64,000 nt of DNA. It comes from Anthonomus grandis grandis. Its lineage: Eukaryota > Arthropoda > Insecta > Coleoptera > Curculionidae. The notes below the pieces were generated by a model, which made no database searches, was not told the origin of the DNA, and saw only the letters and a list, made by a program, of their open reading frames with translations. The first letter of the stretch is position 1, and each line of letters opens with the position of its first letter. The stretch lies in the NCBI RefSeq assembly GCF_022605725.1, contig NC_065546.1:34468227-34532226 (forward strand). Reading direction: 5' to 3'. This document shows, in pieces, positions 1 to 9,441 of the stretch. A program made the position numbers and the translations under genes.

Positions 1-56
1 GATTCATACTAAATTTAAAGAGATTAAATGTACATATAAAAAAGAATCATTGTAAA

Positions 57-590
57 ATGGATGACTGGCGAACAGCTGTTAAATTAATGCAAAGGAATTG
101 GTTTATGTCAACCATAGCCTTGAAGGATGCATACTACCTAATTTCTATGCATCAATCTAGTAAAAATATCTCAGATTTAAATTTGATGAGAAACTTTTTG
201 AATTCAACTGTCTACCATTTGGGTTGTCTAGTGCACCATATATATTTAGCAAGGTTATGAAGCCAGTTGTCTCATATTTACATAAAAGGGGCATATGCTG
301 TGTTATTTACCTTGACGATCTATTAATTTTGTCCAACACAAAAGAGCAAAATAGACAGGATTCTCTTAGATGTTTAGAACTTTTAAAATATCTTGGTTTT
401 CTGATTAATGATAAAAAGAGCTCATTAGAGCCACAAACAAGATGTGGCTTTTTGAGATTTATACTTGATTCTAGACAATTTTCTATAGAATTACCTCTTA
501 AGAAAGGGTAAAAAATTATTAGGAAGATAAAAAAATTTAAGACACTCACCTTATGTTCCAAAGACTAGGCAAAATATTCGAGAAGATAAT
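57..590 (+). pseudogene. DIRS reverse transcriptase remnant
   Basis: Two overlapping frames give a reverse transcriptase core: a DWRTAV...LKDAYYLI segment (motif A; DIRS enzymes usually have DLKDAYY, here A-L-K-D), a frameshift near 210, then a segment with SSAPYIFSKVMKP and the active-site YLDD (about 307-320). A connection region with CGFLRFILDS follows. The N-terminal part precedes the window. A stop at 509-511 and frameshifts make it non-functional. The next open stretch (from about 590) begins RNase H. Confidence 0.75.
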
Positions 591-1281
591 TATTACTTAG
601 AAATTTCCACAGACTCTTCAAGCTCTGGCTGGGGTGCTTACTCAGGAGGGGAGAAGACACATGGGTTTTGGGGCGAGGCAGAAAAAAAGAACCATATTAA
701 TTTTTTAGAGCTGCTCGCAGTATATTATGGGCTAAAATGTTTTGCTTTTAAAATTAAGATCCTGTAATGTTTTACTTAGAATGGATAATGTCACAGCAAT
801 ATTTTACATAAATCATATGGGTAGTGTAAGAATCCATTTATTAAATAAAGTAGCCCAAAAGATCTGGAAATGGTGTGAACAAAAAGATTTATGGATTCAC
901 GCTTCATATATCTCAACTGATCATAATTTGGCTGGTAAAAGCTCCCGCATAACAAGTCTAGGCACTGAATGGGAACTATCCAATGCTGCCTTTCAGATGA
1001 TTGTTAAAAGGTTTGGGAAACCATCAATTGACCTGTTTGCCTCAATCATTAATAAGAAATGTGAAAGATATATATCATTAAACAAGGATCCATCCTCTTG
1101 TGCAGTAGACTCTTTTACAGTATCATGGAGGGGAGAATTTTTTTATGCCTTTCCTCCATTCTCACTAATATTACGAGTTATTATAAATATTATTAATGAT
1201 AGGCTGAAAGGAATACTAATTGTACCAGACTGGCCAGGTCAGGCATGGTATCCTACTTTTATCAAGCTCCTTACTATATAA
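591..1281 (+). pseudogene. DIRS RNase H domain remnant
   Basis: The frame contains the RNase H acidic residues: Asp in ISTDSSSSGWGAY (about 600-640), Glu in NFLELLAVYYG (about 700-735), then after a frameshift near 750 Asp in RMDNVTAIFYIN (about 778-813). The tail (DLFAS, PDWPGQAWYP) matches the region that joins RNase H to the recombinase in DIRS-like polyproteins. One frameshift separates the first two acidic residues from the third. Confidence 0.75.
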
Positions 1282-1325
1282 CCAATAATTCTTGGTCTAG
1301 ACAGTAATTTGATTACATCTCCTTT

Positions 1326-2180
1326 TTGGGAACCATTCCCCATAGCAAACCTTACCCTGGTTGCAGGGAAATTATCAGGAAAGCTTATCGACTGAGGAAC
1401 GTACCAGAAGAATGCATGGATGTCATGGTGGAATCCCTTTCTGCCACAACACAAAAACAGTATGACACAGATTGTAGATCCTGGTGGAAATATTCTGTAG
1501 ATAGGAATATTCCTGTATTCAAGGCAACACCCACTCAAGTGATACAGTTTTTTCAATTTGTTTTTAAACATGAGGTTTTAAATATGGGTCATTTAACAAT
1601 TTCCGTTCGGCCTTGGCCTTAATAATGCCAGGCAGTTTAGGTAAACACCCCTTAATAAAAAGGTACATAAGAGGCATTTCAAAACTACGTCCACAGACTC
1701 CTAGATACAATAAAACTTGGGATCCCCAGGTACTACTAAATTACCTCAGAAATCTTCACCCTAATGAAATTTTTCTCCCTTGAGTTGCTCTCAAAAAAGT
1801 TGATATCTCTTTTGGCTTTAATTACGGCCCAACGTTTTCAAACATTTGGCCTGATTAAAGTAGAAAATATCATTTTCACAAATGAAGTTGAGATTCTTAT
1901 TTTTATCTCTGATGCTATAAAGTTCTCTGGCCCAAATAAGAGTCAACCTTGTTTCCAATTTAAAACATTCACTGAACAACCTGAGGTCTGTTTAATTTCA
2001 GCATTAATGCAGTATATCGACAAAACAGCTACCTTACGGAAGATAAACAATGAATACCTTTTCATTTCATATTCTGCTCCTTTTAATAGAGTTTCTAGTC
2101 AGACATTAAGCAGATAGGTAAAGGACTCCCTAACAAAAGCTGGAATCAACACAAATATTTTCTCAGCTTACTCCAATAAA
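1326..2180 (+). pseudogene. DIRS tyrosine recombinase, N-terminal and first catalytic part
   Basis: A SAM-like N-terminal region (TTQKQYDTDCRSWWKYS, about 1445-1495) is followed after frame changes by the catalytic domain containing ALITAQRFQTF, which carries the first catalytic Arg (about 1815-1845). The frame then reads through SQTLSR, a stop at 2116-2118, and AGINTNIFSAYSNK, and breaks at 2180. The His/Arg/Tyr part is missing here. Its pieces are recognisable at 7398-7446 (KHASTSSAFKRGV, minus strand) and after 8728 (FRKTASW...FAKFYNR). Confidence 0.75.
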
Positions 2181-2206
2181 ATAATAATAATAATATAATA
2201 TAAAAA

Positions 2207-3142
2207 ATGGCGGGCGACAAGAACGCATCGTCAAGTGACTCGTCATCAAATATCTATTTTGAGTGCCATAAATCTACTAAGTCAAGTACAATTGTGTGCA
2301 TAAAGTGTGGAAAAGCATTTCATAGATCTTGTGCCGAACGCGACTATTCCAAAAAAGTGCAATTTATTGACGCCACTCGTTTAACATGTTGTGATCACGA
2401 CTTAACCTCCAATACCAGGGAATATCCAGAAACGGAAACCATTAATGTTGACCAAACAACTGAGGTACAACTATTACGAACTCTTGTTAAAAAACTACAG
2501 GAAAAAAACCTATTAGTGAAAAATACTGCCCTCTTGAAAGAAAAAATTAAGTTTTTAGAGGAAAATAAGATGACAAAAAACATAAACCAAGGTAACAAAA
2601 AATCCCAACAGAATAATGTCAACATCCCAAATATGCAGGTACCACTTCCAAACACAACTGATACTGTCACCGAGCAGCTTGAAGTTGGCCGCGAAGCAAG
2701 TGGCCATAAACAAGTAGCAACCGAAACGAAGGATGGTTTCCAACTAGTTGAAAGAAGACGGAAGACTAGAGCCGGGCAACAACTATCGACTGAAGTCAAA
2801 GTCGATGGTCGCTCTATCTCTGAGCATAAAATGCCCACAAGAAAAAGAGCAAACATAGGAACGCGTGTGGAGGATGGAACTATATTCGGTCAAGCTACTG
2901 AAAAAAACGAGGACAGAAAAATATGGTTGTACCTTAGCAAAATCTCGAAAGCAATTACGAGCGAGGTGATTAGAACCTACGTAGCAAAGCACATTGATAC
3001 CGTTCCAGAAAACGTAACCATTAAAGAATGTCTACCCAAGACAACAAAATCTGAGCGGAAGAGATATATGATTGGCGTAAGCCCCGTCCACAAAGACTTA
3101 GTGTTTTTTTTTTTGTTTTTTTTTTTTTTTTTTTTTTTATAG
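2207..3142 (+). CDS. LINE-A ORF1: PHD-like zinc finger / coiled-coil RNA-binding protein
   Basis: 311 codons from an ATG 26 bp into the element. Residues about 18-66 hold a Cys/His cluster (FECHK, VCIKCGKAFHRSC, LTCCDHD) resembling the PHD-like finger found in ORF1 of CR1-type LINEs. Residues about 88-125 are a heptad-like, Leu/Lys/Glu-rich coiled-coil segment. A polar linker and a basic C-terminal region (KERKRYMIGV-like) follow. ORF1 proteins of this group coat the element RNA and oligomerise. The last 17 or so codons are a Phe run encoded by the poly-T tract, which is probably not the native C-terminus. Confidence 0.7.
   Translation: MAGDKNASSSDSSSNIYFECHKSTKSSTIVCIKCGKAFHRSCAERDYSKKVQFIDATRLTCCDHDLTSNTREYPETETINVDQTTEVQLLRTLVKKLQEKNLLVKNTALLKEKIKFLEENKMTKNINQGNKKSQQNNVNIPNMQVPLPNTTDTVTEQLEVGREASGHKQVATETKDGFQLVERRRKTRAGQQLSTEVKVDGRSISEHKMPTRKRANIGTRVEDGTIFGQATEKNEDRKIWLYLSKISKAITSEVIRTYVAKHIDTVPENVTIKECLPKTTKSERKRYMIGVSPVHKDLVFFFLFFFFFFFL
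3104..3139 (+). repeat. Poly-T tract at the ORF1/ORF2 junction
   Basis: About 36 bases of T, interrupted by a single G (3115), lie exactly between the two ORFs and end in ATAG. Both ORF1's frame and ORF2's frame are open through it (Phe codons). ORF2 is in a different frame from ORF1. Confidence 0.9.
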
Positions 3143-3144
3143 AC

Positions 3145-5961
3145 GTGTCCACGAAAGTTGAATCTCATTCATGTTCATATTCTACTAGTAAAATTGTTGA
3201 AATTAGCTCTTCGAAAAACTTAAGTATCTTTATTCTTAATATACAATCCCTAAGAAACAAGATGGATGAGCTTCATCTTTTGCTGGACACATGTAATTTT
3301 CCTGATATTGTACTTCTGACTGAGCACTGGTTGAGGCCTAGTGAATGTTTTTTAATATCTGATTATCTTCCTATATCAAATTTTTGTCGTCAACAATCTA
3401 TACATGGAGGAACCATGATCTTGGCTAGGCAAACAATTGAAACGATTTTTTGTAATATTGATAAGTATGATCATCTTCTGTTAGAGAATGTTTTTGAATT
3501 CTCTCTTTCTTTTTGTAAGCGTTTTAATTTATATATTCTTTGTGTTTATAGGCCACCTACAGGAGATATGTCTATGTTTCTGGACAAACTTGATTCTATT
3601 TTATCCCAGTTGTCCCTACACTCTAAGGTTATATTGGCTGGTGACTTTAATATCAACTACACTGATGAAACCTTGCCACGTACTTCTCTTTTAAGTATTT
3701 TAAATTCTTACGACTTGAAAATGCACGTTCTTTCTCCCACACGAATAACTTCTTCATCTGCAACTACAATTGACTATTTCTGTACAAATTTTGATGACGT
3801 TTTATGCACAGTACTCCCATCTGGTATTTCCGACCATGAAGCTATTCTTGCTAAAATGCCATATAATACTGTATCATCTTCATCTCATTATATGGGAAGA
3901 ATTTTCAGCAGGAGAAATTTCAATGCTTTTTCTGCTGCTACAGCTTCGGTAAATTGGAATGCACTTGAAACGGCTTCTGATCCACTTACTTTATTTTTTC
4001 AAGTTCTGTGTGATAAGATCAATCAGTGCTTTCCTAAAATGAGGCTTAAAACTAAGAAACGAAAACCATGGGTTACAAGAGGCCTTAGAATTTCTGCTAA
4101 AAACCTCCGTTTTTTGACTAAATTGTGCAAATATACCACAAATGAAAATATCCTTGTATATCATCAGAACTACCGTAGTCTGTACAGAAAGACAATCAAA
4201 GCAGCAAAATCTAATTATTATAGGGATCGCTTAAATATGTCATCAAATAGGCAAAGAGAGTGTTGGTCGATTATTAATGATTTTAGACATTGCCATAGAA
4301 AAGTATCGGAACCGGAGTTAAGACCTGACATTTTAAACGACTATTATTGTGATATACCTAATATCTTGCTCAAGGGCATTCGTAGTAACATTGATCCCCT
4401 ACACTATCTTCAACAAGTGTCGGTTGAGCATTCATTTTTCTTTCATCCTGTCGAACTTACCGAAGTAAAAAATGAAATCAAACGCCTAAAAAACCATAAA
4501 TCATCTGGAGCTGATGGGATATCTTCGAGGTTGTTACTCTTTTTGCCTGATTCAGCCTTAAATGCTTTAGTTTCTGCCATAAACAATTCTTTACATAATG
4601 GCATTTTTCCTTTATGTTTAAAAGAGGCAGTGGTTATCCCTCTTCATAAGGGTGGAGATTTGGATCAGCCTTGTAATTTCCGTCCCATTTCTATTTTGTC
4701 TACCCTCTCTAAGATAATTGAAAAACTTGCAAAAAGCAGAATTTTGTCCTTTTTACATCATAATGGCATTTTGTCTGCAAATCAGTTTGGATTTCAAGCC
4801 GGTAAAGGGACTCATGATGCTGTTTTTAGCTTTTTGGAGAGCGTCTATGTGTCCTTGAATTCTGGAGAGTCATCGGCGGCAGTGTTTTGTGATCTATCCA
4901 AAGCATTTGACTGTGTGGATCATGGAATACTGCTATTTAAGCTCGATAAATATGGTTTTAGGGGCGTAGCGTTGCGATGGCTTGAGTCCTATCTATCAGA
5001 TCGTACTCAGAAGGTTTCAGTGTCTGGGCGTTTGTCTGCTTCTAGATCCCTAAAATGCGGCGTTCCCCAGGGTTCAGTGTTGGGACCACTGTTATTTTTA
5101 CTGTATGTGGATGACTTGAGTTCATTGAAACTGCAGGGCAAGGTGGTTCAGTTTGCTGATGATAGCACCATACTATGGAGCCATAAAAATTCTGACGATA
5201 TTAAGACTTGTATCCTTGAAGACCTTCAGATTTTATCAGGGTGGTGTGCTTCCAACAGGCTCGTGTTTAATGTAAGAAAGACGTCTATTATGGGGTTTAA
5301 GTGCGATGTTCAGGGTCTGATGTTTGACGAAAATTCCCTCTTGCAGAATAAAGAGTGCTGCAAATTCCTAGGAATTACCATTGATGGTCGCCTTCGGTTT
5401 GAAGATCATATTTTACATTTAGCTGGGAAATTATCTTCTGGATGTTTCGCAGTAAGAATGGCAAAACAAGAGCTGGGAGGGGTGGTTGCACGTTCAGTGT
5501 ACTTTTCACTTATTGAATCTCATATTCGGTATGGCTTGCCTTTTTGGGGTTTAACCAATAAGGGGCTACTTAACATTATCTTTGTTATTCAAAAAAAAGC
5601 AGTTAGATACCTGTGTTCTGCTAAGTTAAGAGATTCTTGCAAACCCCTCTTCATTTCTGAAAAAATCCTAACTCTTTTTTCACTCTTTATCTTAGAAACA
5701 GCTGCTCTTATTCACAAAATTCCCAAACTACCCTCTGACACTGGCCATTTGACTCGTCGTGTAAATGATGTTCCCCTACCTATTCCTATGTCTTCCCTTA
5801 CCAAAAACTCATTAATTTACATAAGTAAAAAAATTTACAATCATGTTCCTCTGTGTGTTAGACATATATCGAATGTTAAAAAATTTAAAAGAGAGTTAAA
5901 GTCGCTTTTATTGGCTAAGGCATATTATAACCTGGATGACTTTTTTAATGATAGGTTTTAA
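3145..5961 (+). CDS. LINE-A ORF2: apurinic-type endonuclease plus reverse transcriptase
   Basis: 938 codons, open throughout. The N-terminal endonuclease shows LNIQSLRNK, TEHW (Glu), VYRPP, AGDFNINY (catalytic Asp) and ISDHEA (catalytic His) within about residues 28-235. The reverse transcriptase shows FRPISILSTLSK, DLSKAFDCVDH (motif A), GVPQGSVLGPLLFLLYVDDL (motif B) and FADDS (motif C; FADD in place of the common YADD) at about residues 510-680. There is no RNase H domain. No ATG precedes the endonuclease: the 3145 start is a GTG, and the frame stays open upstream through the poly-T tract into ORF1. Translation may therefore depend on reinitiation or on slippage from ORF1. The enzyme would nick target DNA and copy the element RNA into it. 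Confidence 0.85.
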   Translation: MSTKVESHSCSYSTSKIVEISSSKNLSIFILNIQSLRNKMDELHLLLDTCNFPDIVLLTEHWLRPSECFLISDYLPISNFCRQQSIHGGTMILARQTIETIFCNIDKYDHLLLENVFEFSLSFCKRFNLYILCVYRPPTGDMSMFLDKLDSILSQLSLHSKVILAGDFNINYTDETLPRTSLLSILNSYDLKMHVLSPTRITSSSATTIDYFCTNFDDVLCTVLPSGISDHEAILAKMPYNTVSSSSHYMGRIFSRRNFNAFSAATASVNWNALETASDPLTLFFQVLCDKINQCFPKMRLKTKKRKPWVTRGLRISAKNLRFLTKLCKYTTNENILVYHQNYRSLYRKTIKAAKSNYYRDRLNMSSNRQRECWSIINDFRHCHRKVSEPELRPDILNDYYCDIPNILLKGIRSNIDPLHYLQQVSVEHSFFFHPVELTEVKNEIKRLKNHKSSGADGISSRLLLFLPDSALNALVSAINNSLHNGIFPLCLKEAVVIPLHKGGDLDQPCNFRPISILSTLSKIIEKLAKSRILSFLHHNGILSANQFGFQAGKGTHDAVFSFLESVYVSLNSGESSAAVFCDLSKAFDCVDHGILLFKLDKYGFRGVALRWLESYLSDRTQKVSVSGRLSASRSLKCGVPQGSVLGPLLFLLYVDDLSSLKLQGKVVQFADDSTILWSHKNSDDIKTCILEDLQILSGWCASNRLVFNVRKTSIMGFKCDVQGLMFDENSLLQNKECCKFLGITIDGRLRFEDHILHLAGKLSSGCFAVRMAKQELGGVVARSVYFSLIESHIRYGLPFWGLTNKGLLNIIFVIQKKAVRYLCSAKLRDSCKPLFISEKILTLFSLFILETAALIHKIPKLPSDTGHLTRRVNDVPLPIPMSSLTKNSLIYISKKIYNHVPLCVRHISNVKKFKRELKSLLLAKAYYNLDDFFNDRF

Positions 5962-6250
5962 CCTTAGACATGTTGGAAAGTTTTCTTTTTTTTTCCTTTT
6001 TTCTTCTCTAGTTTTGTCAACAAGTTTACCTTTACCTTTATTTAGTAATTGATTGTTTTATTTAGTTATCTTTAATTTAAGTATGTTCAAAAAGTTTTGT
6101 CTTCTTGTGTTTAATTTTGTTCATTGTTTTGTCAATTTTTGAAATTGTATTTGTGTTTTGTTTTTTTAGCTTGTAGGATGCTTGTACACAAGATTATTCT
6201 TACGTAATATAGCACATTTTCTTTCTTTCTTTCTTCTTTCTTATGATAAG

Positions 6251-7397
6251 AATTTCTGGCCACGTGGAGTAAGTTCCGAAAGGTTCAACTTCTCGCGTGG
6301 TCGTAATTTTTTAGACCATCATCAGAGAAGTCAACAAGCCACATGAGTCTGCATTCTAACCTAACAGTTGCTATGCGGGATTTGCATCGCAAGAAGCATG
6401 AAAACTATTCTCAGTGTGGGTCTCACCATTCTGACGCTGAATACTTGTCACCAAATACAAATACTTTCAGTAATTCTGCACTAAAGCTGCTTAACTACAA
6501 TGTGCAAAGCTTAAACAATAAAGTTCTGGAGCTCCAGGTTCTGCTGGCTACACTATCTCCTGACATTCTTACAATTACTGAACATTGGCAAAAAAACCAG
6601 GACATAACACTTGTATACATGGGTATAACCTCTCAAGTTACTATGGTCGCTCTTGTTCAAAAGGAGGTGGCACTGCTATATTTTATAAGGATGATCTCAG
6701 TGATCATGTTAAAGTAGAGGAAGTAAACAGTCTACAGACAGGCACAGAAAAAGACTTTGAATTTTGCATTTCTAAAATTGTTATTAATAGCAATAATTCC
6801 ATAATAGTTGTTTGTGTCTACAGATCACCTAGTGGTAACAGCCAATTTTTTCTCCACAATCTTGCTAACCTACTTGATGAGATGTATAATAACAAAATTT
6901 CTTTTATTATTTCAGGAGACTTTAACTTTAACTTTAGTAATCCTGATGACCATGGCGTGATGGCCTTGCTTGGACTAATGCAGACCTTTGGTCTAATACC
7001 TTACATTAACTCCAACACTAGAATCACTGCTCACTGTGCCTCTCAGTTGGATAACATCTTTACAAATATGAACTCAAGTGTTGTCATATCTTCTGGTTTC
7101 TAATCTGTCTGATCATTATCCTCAAATTTTTGTTTTTAAGACATAGATGGAGGTTCCTCAATGTGGTATGGTTGTGAAGCGACGAAAATTCTCAACACAC
7201 AACATGAATCGATTTTACAATATGCTGATGTCGGAGGCATGGGAGGAGGTCTATTCTGCTGAAGGAGTTGAAGGAAAATATAATACTTTCTTTCGTATTC
7301 TGTTCTATTATTTTGATTTGGCTTTTCCAATATGTACGACTAGGTTGAAAAATAAGAAGCCAACCTGGATTACACCAGAGATAGAGATACCATTAAA
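6251..7397 (+). pseudogene. LINE-B, 5' block: endonuclease domain
   Basis: Start of a second LINE ORF2. A frame from 6343 reads LLNYNVQSLNNKVLELQ and TITEHW, shifts frame near 6600-6700, and continues with GGGTAIFYKDD, VYRSPSGN and SGDFNFNF (catalytic Asp) to about 7100. A linker with KKPTWITPEIE ends near 7390. The order and motifs match LINE-A's clade but the sequence differs. It breaks at about 7397, next to an inverted scrap of the DIRS recombinase. The matching RT half lies on the opposite strand (7447-8727). Confidence 0.7.
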
Positions 7398-7446
7398 AAT
7401 TATAGGTACACCTCTCTTGAATGCTGAGGATGTTGAGGCATGTTTA
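7398..7446 (-). pseudogene. DIRS recombinase middle block, inverted
   Basis: On the minus strand this reads KHASTSSAFKRGVPII, the box that follows the catalytic His region in DIRS tyrosine recombinases. It continues exactly where the left block stops (SAYSNK at 2180): the two share TAAA at the join. It is in the opposite orientation to both flanking DIRS blocks, so it has been inverted together with the LINE-B 3' half. Confidence 0.65.
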
Positions 7447-8727
7447 ATAATAATATCCTTTATTTGCCAACAAAATCGTATGCAGGACGACAAAGCAACG
7501 TCATACAAAGGAGGATCTAGCTCCCATAGGGTACATTAATTTTTCTTATCTAGAGTCCATAGAGGCAATATACTTATATAAACAAAATAACAAAATTTAA
7601 AATAAATATTCTAAATATCTAACCTAAGTTAAAATTATTATCCAAAAGTAAAATTATTAAAACATTTAATCTGCAACCAGTGGTAAACAGCTTTTTTAAA
7701 TTGGACTGTAGATTCAATGCTTCTAATATCAGCAGGTAGCATTCTATAAGCCCTGATGGCCATATAATGAGAACCTCTTTCATAGTAAGCTGAATTATGC
7801 AATGGAATGCGGAGATCGCTTCTATGTCGTGTAATCATAGTCACATCCTCAGCGTACATTGCCCTATTCTCAACAAACAAATGATTGTATCTCTTCACAA
7901 ATAACACCAAGGAAGAAAAGTATAAGGAGGGAAGGGTGAGTATTTTTAGTTTGCAGAAGTAAGGTCTACAGGAAGTTCTGTAGGTCATGCCCAATAAACA
8001 ACGAATGATACGCTTTTGCATTCTAAATATATCTAGAGCTCCTCTTGCAGATCCCCAGAAACAGATACCATATTGTAAGATCGATTGTACCTGTCCGAAA
8101 TAAAATAGGCGAAGAGATACCTCAGACACTACATCCCTTAATCTTCTAATCAATCCGCACAAGCTAGCTAATCTGGAATAAAGGTTTTTAATATGTTTCT
8201 CCCAATTTAAATTGGGGTCAATGTGTATTCCTAAGAATTTAATACTATTGGCTACAGGGATTGACTGCCCACCAGACCACACAAGTAGAGATTCTGAGAC
8301 AATATTGGCCTTCGAAAAATTAATCAACCCCGTTTTACCAGAGTTCAAAGACAACTTACTGTCCAGACACCAGGTCCTCATGCGCTCCACTGCGGATGAG
8401 CAGCCCCGTGAAAGATCTGCCACTGTCTTTCTGGCAACTATAACTGATGTGTCGTCGGCGAATTGACAAATCATATCAGAAGGGAACAGCTCAGGCAAGC
8501 CATTGACATATAATAGGAAGAGCACAGGTCCCAAGATTGAGCCCTGAGGCACACCTCTTCCTATAATTTGGGGGCGGGAAAACGTTGGTGAGCCGGAATG
8601 TGTCACACAAACTATTTGTTCTCTTTGCTCTAGATATGAACTGAGTAATTTAGATGCTGCACCCCTGATGCCATACCGTTCCAGGATGTCCAGCAGTAAA
8701 AAATGGTCAACCGTGTCAAACGCCTAT
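7447..8727 (-). pseudogene. LINE-B, 3' block: reverse transcriptase C-terminal half (inverted)
   Basis: An open minus-strand frame begins at about 8724 (AFDTVDHFLL, motif A), passes GVPQGSILGPVLFLLYV (motif B) and FADDT (motif C), and includes the thumb and C-terminal region (KFLGIHID, QYGICFWG) to a stop at 7638. About 190 bp of 3' UTR follow, ending in an ATT-type short repeat at 7447-7460 typical of LINE 3' tails. The N-terminal half of RT is missing. The 5' half of the same kind of element lies at 6251-7397 on the other strand. Confidence 0.8.
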
Positions 8728-8880
8728 GAATTTCCGTAAAACTGCAAGCTGGACAGAAACTTTTGCTAAGTTCTACAACAGGCCTATAGTTAAGACAACG
8801 GACAACATTGCAGAGGTACTAGCAGAGGAAAAGTTACCCTATAGGTGTGTTATTGTGATTTATTATTTGTTTGAATCACT
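8728..8880 (+). pseudogene. DIRS recombinase C-terminal block
   Basis: The + frame reads NFRKTASWTE, FAKFYNRPI and ends at a stop near 8879. The Tyr in FAKFYNR sits where the catalytic tyrosine of DIRS recombinases lies. This continues the recombinase interrupted at 2180 and restores the original orientation after the inverted block. Confidence 0.65.
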
Positions 8881-9441
8881 ATGTTGATTAACTGTTTTCT
8901 TGTACTTCAGCAATCATTTTCATTAGGAAGTATATAGGAAAACATTAGGGTAGAATATTTTTTTAATCTTCTAAGAGAAAGTAGAATTTTGTTAAAAGTT
9001 TTGTAAGCAAACTGTTAGTGGAATACTTTTATTTCCTTTTTGCTAAATATATGAACACTTAAGTCTAGGAATAAACATTATAACCAGATATAAGAATGTG
9101 TTATTCTCCACAAGAATTTTCTAAAGTCTGACCAACAAACAAAATAAATAAGACATTAAATAACTACATAGTGAATAATTGTATAGTAGTAATCTATGAA
9201 GAATAAAGCGCCTCATATAATTTCGATCGAACTTCCTAAAGTTCGTTTGATCGATAAAAAATAAATCATAAAATCCATGCATGTGGAAGGTGATATTTAG
9301 ATCCGTCAGGCCTGTTGGGCAGCCACTCCTAACCTATAAGAATATAGTTGTCAATAATTTACATAACCTCAAATAGCAATCACAAACATTTTAAAACAAA
9401 AAAAAATACGGATTTTTGTATTGTTTAGTAGCGTTTACAAG
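8881..9441. other. DIRS right flank and NUBP2 upstream region; no gene seen
   Basis: AT-rich sequence with no coding frame. An imperfect dyad at about 9230-9262 (GATCGAAC ... GTTCGTTTGATCGA) could belong to the DIRS terminal repeat or to the NUBP2 promoter. No clear TATA box or initiator is evident in front of 9442. Confidence 0.4.

Larger units (their letters stand above)
1..2180 (+). mobile_element. DIRS-type tyrosine-recombinase retrotransposon, left block (truncated by window edge)
   Basis: The window opens inside a retrotransposon that encodes reverse transcriptase, RNase H and a tyrosine recombinase in that order, the arrangement of DIRS/PAT-type elements. No protease, DDE integrase or LTR is seen. 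All frames are broken by stops and frameshifts. The element stops abruptly at 2180, inside the recombinase just before its His-x-x-Arg region, where a LINE begins. Two further pieces of the same recombinase lie at 7398-7446 (opposite strand) and 8728-8880 (same strand). The left terminus lies outside the window. Confidence 0.8.
2181..6250 (+). mobile_element. LINE-A: nearly intact non-LTR retrotransposon (CR1/Jockey group)
   Basis: A two-ORF LINE inserted in the DIRS recombinase. The 5' end lies right after 2180 and starts with an ATA-rich run. It has ORF1 (2207-3142), ORF2 (3145-5961), and about 280 bp of T-rich 3' UTR ending near a TTTC-rich run (about 6221-6240). Both ORFs are uninterrupted, unlike every other LINE in the window, so this is the youngest copy here. 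The exact 3' end is uncertain because another LINE begins directly after it. Confidence 0.8.

Noticed and set aside
7136..7530. Minus-strand frames around 7136-7508 as a separate gene
   Set aside because: Only the 7398-7446 strip (DIRS) is meaningful; the rest is the complement of LINE-B.
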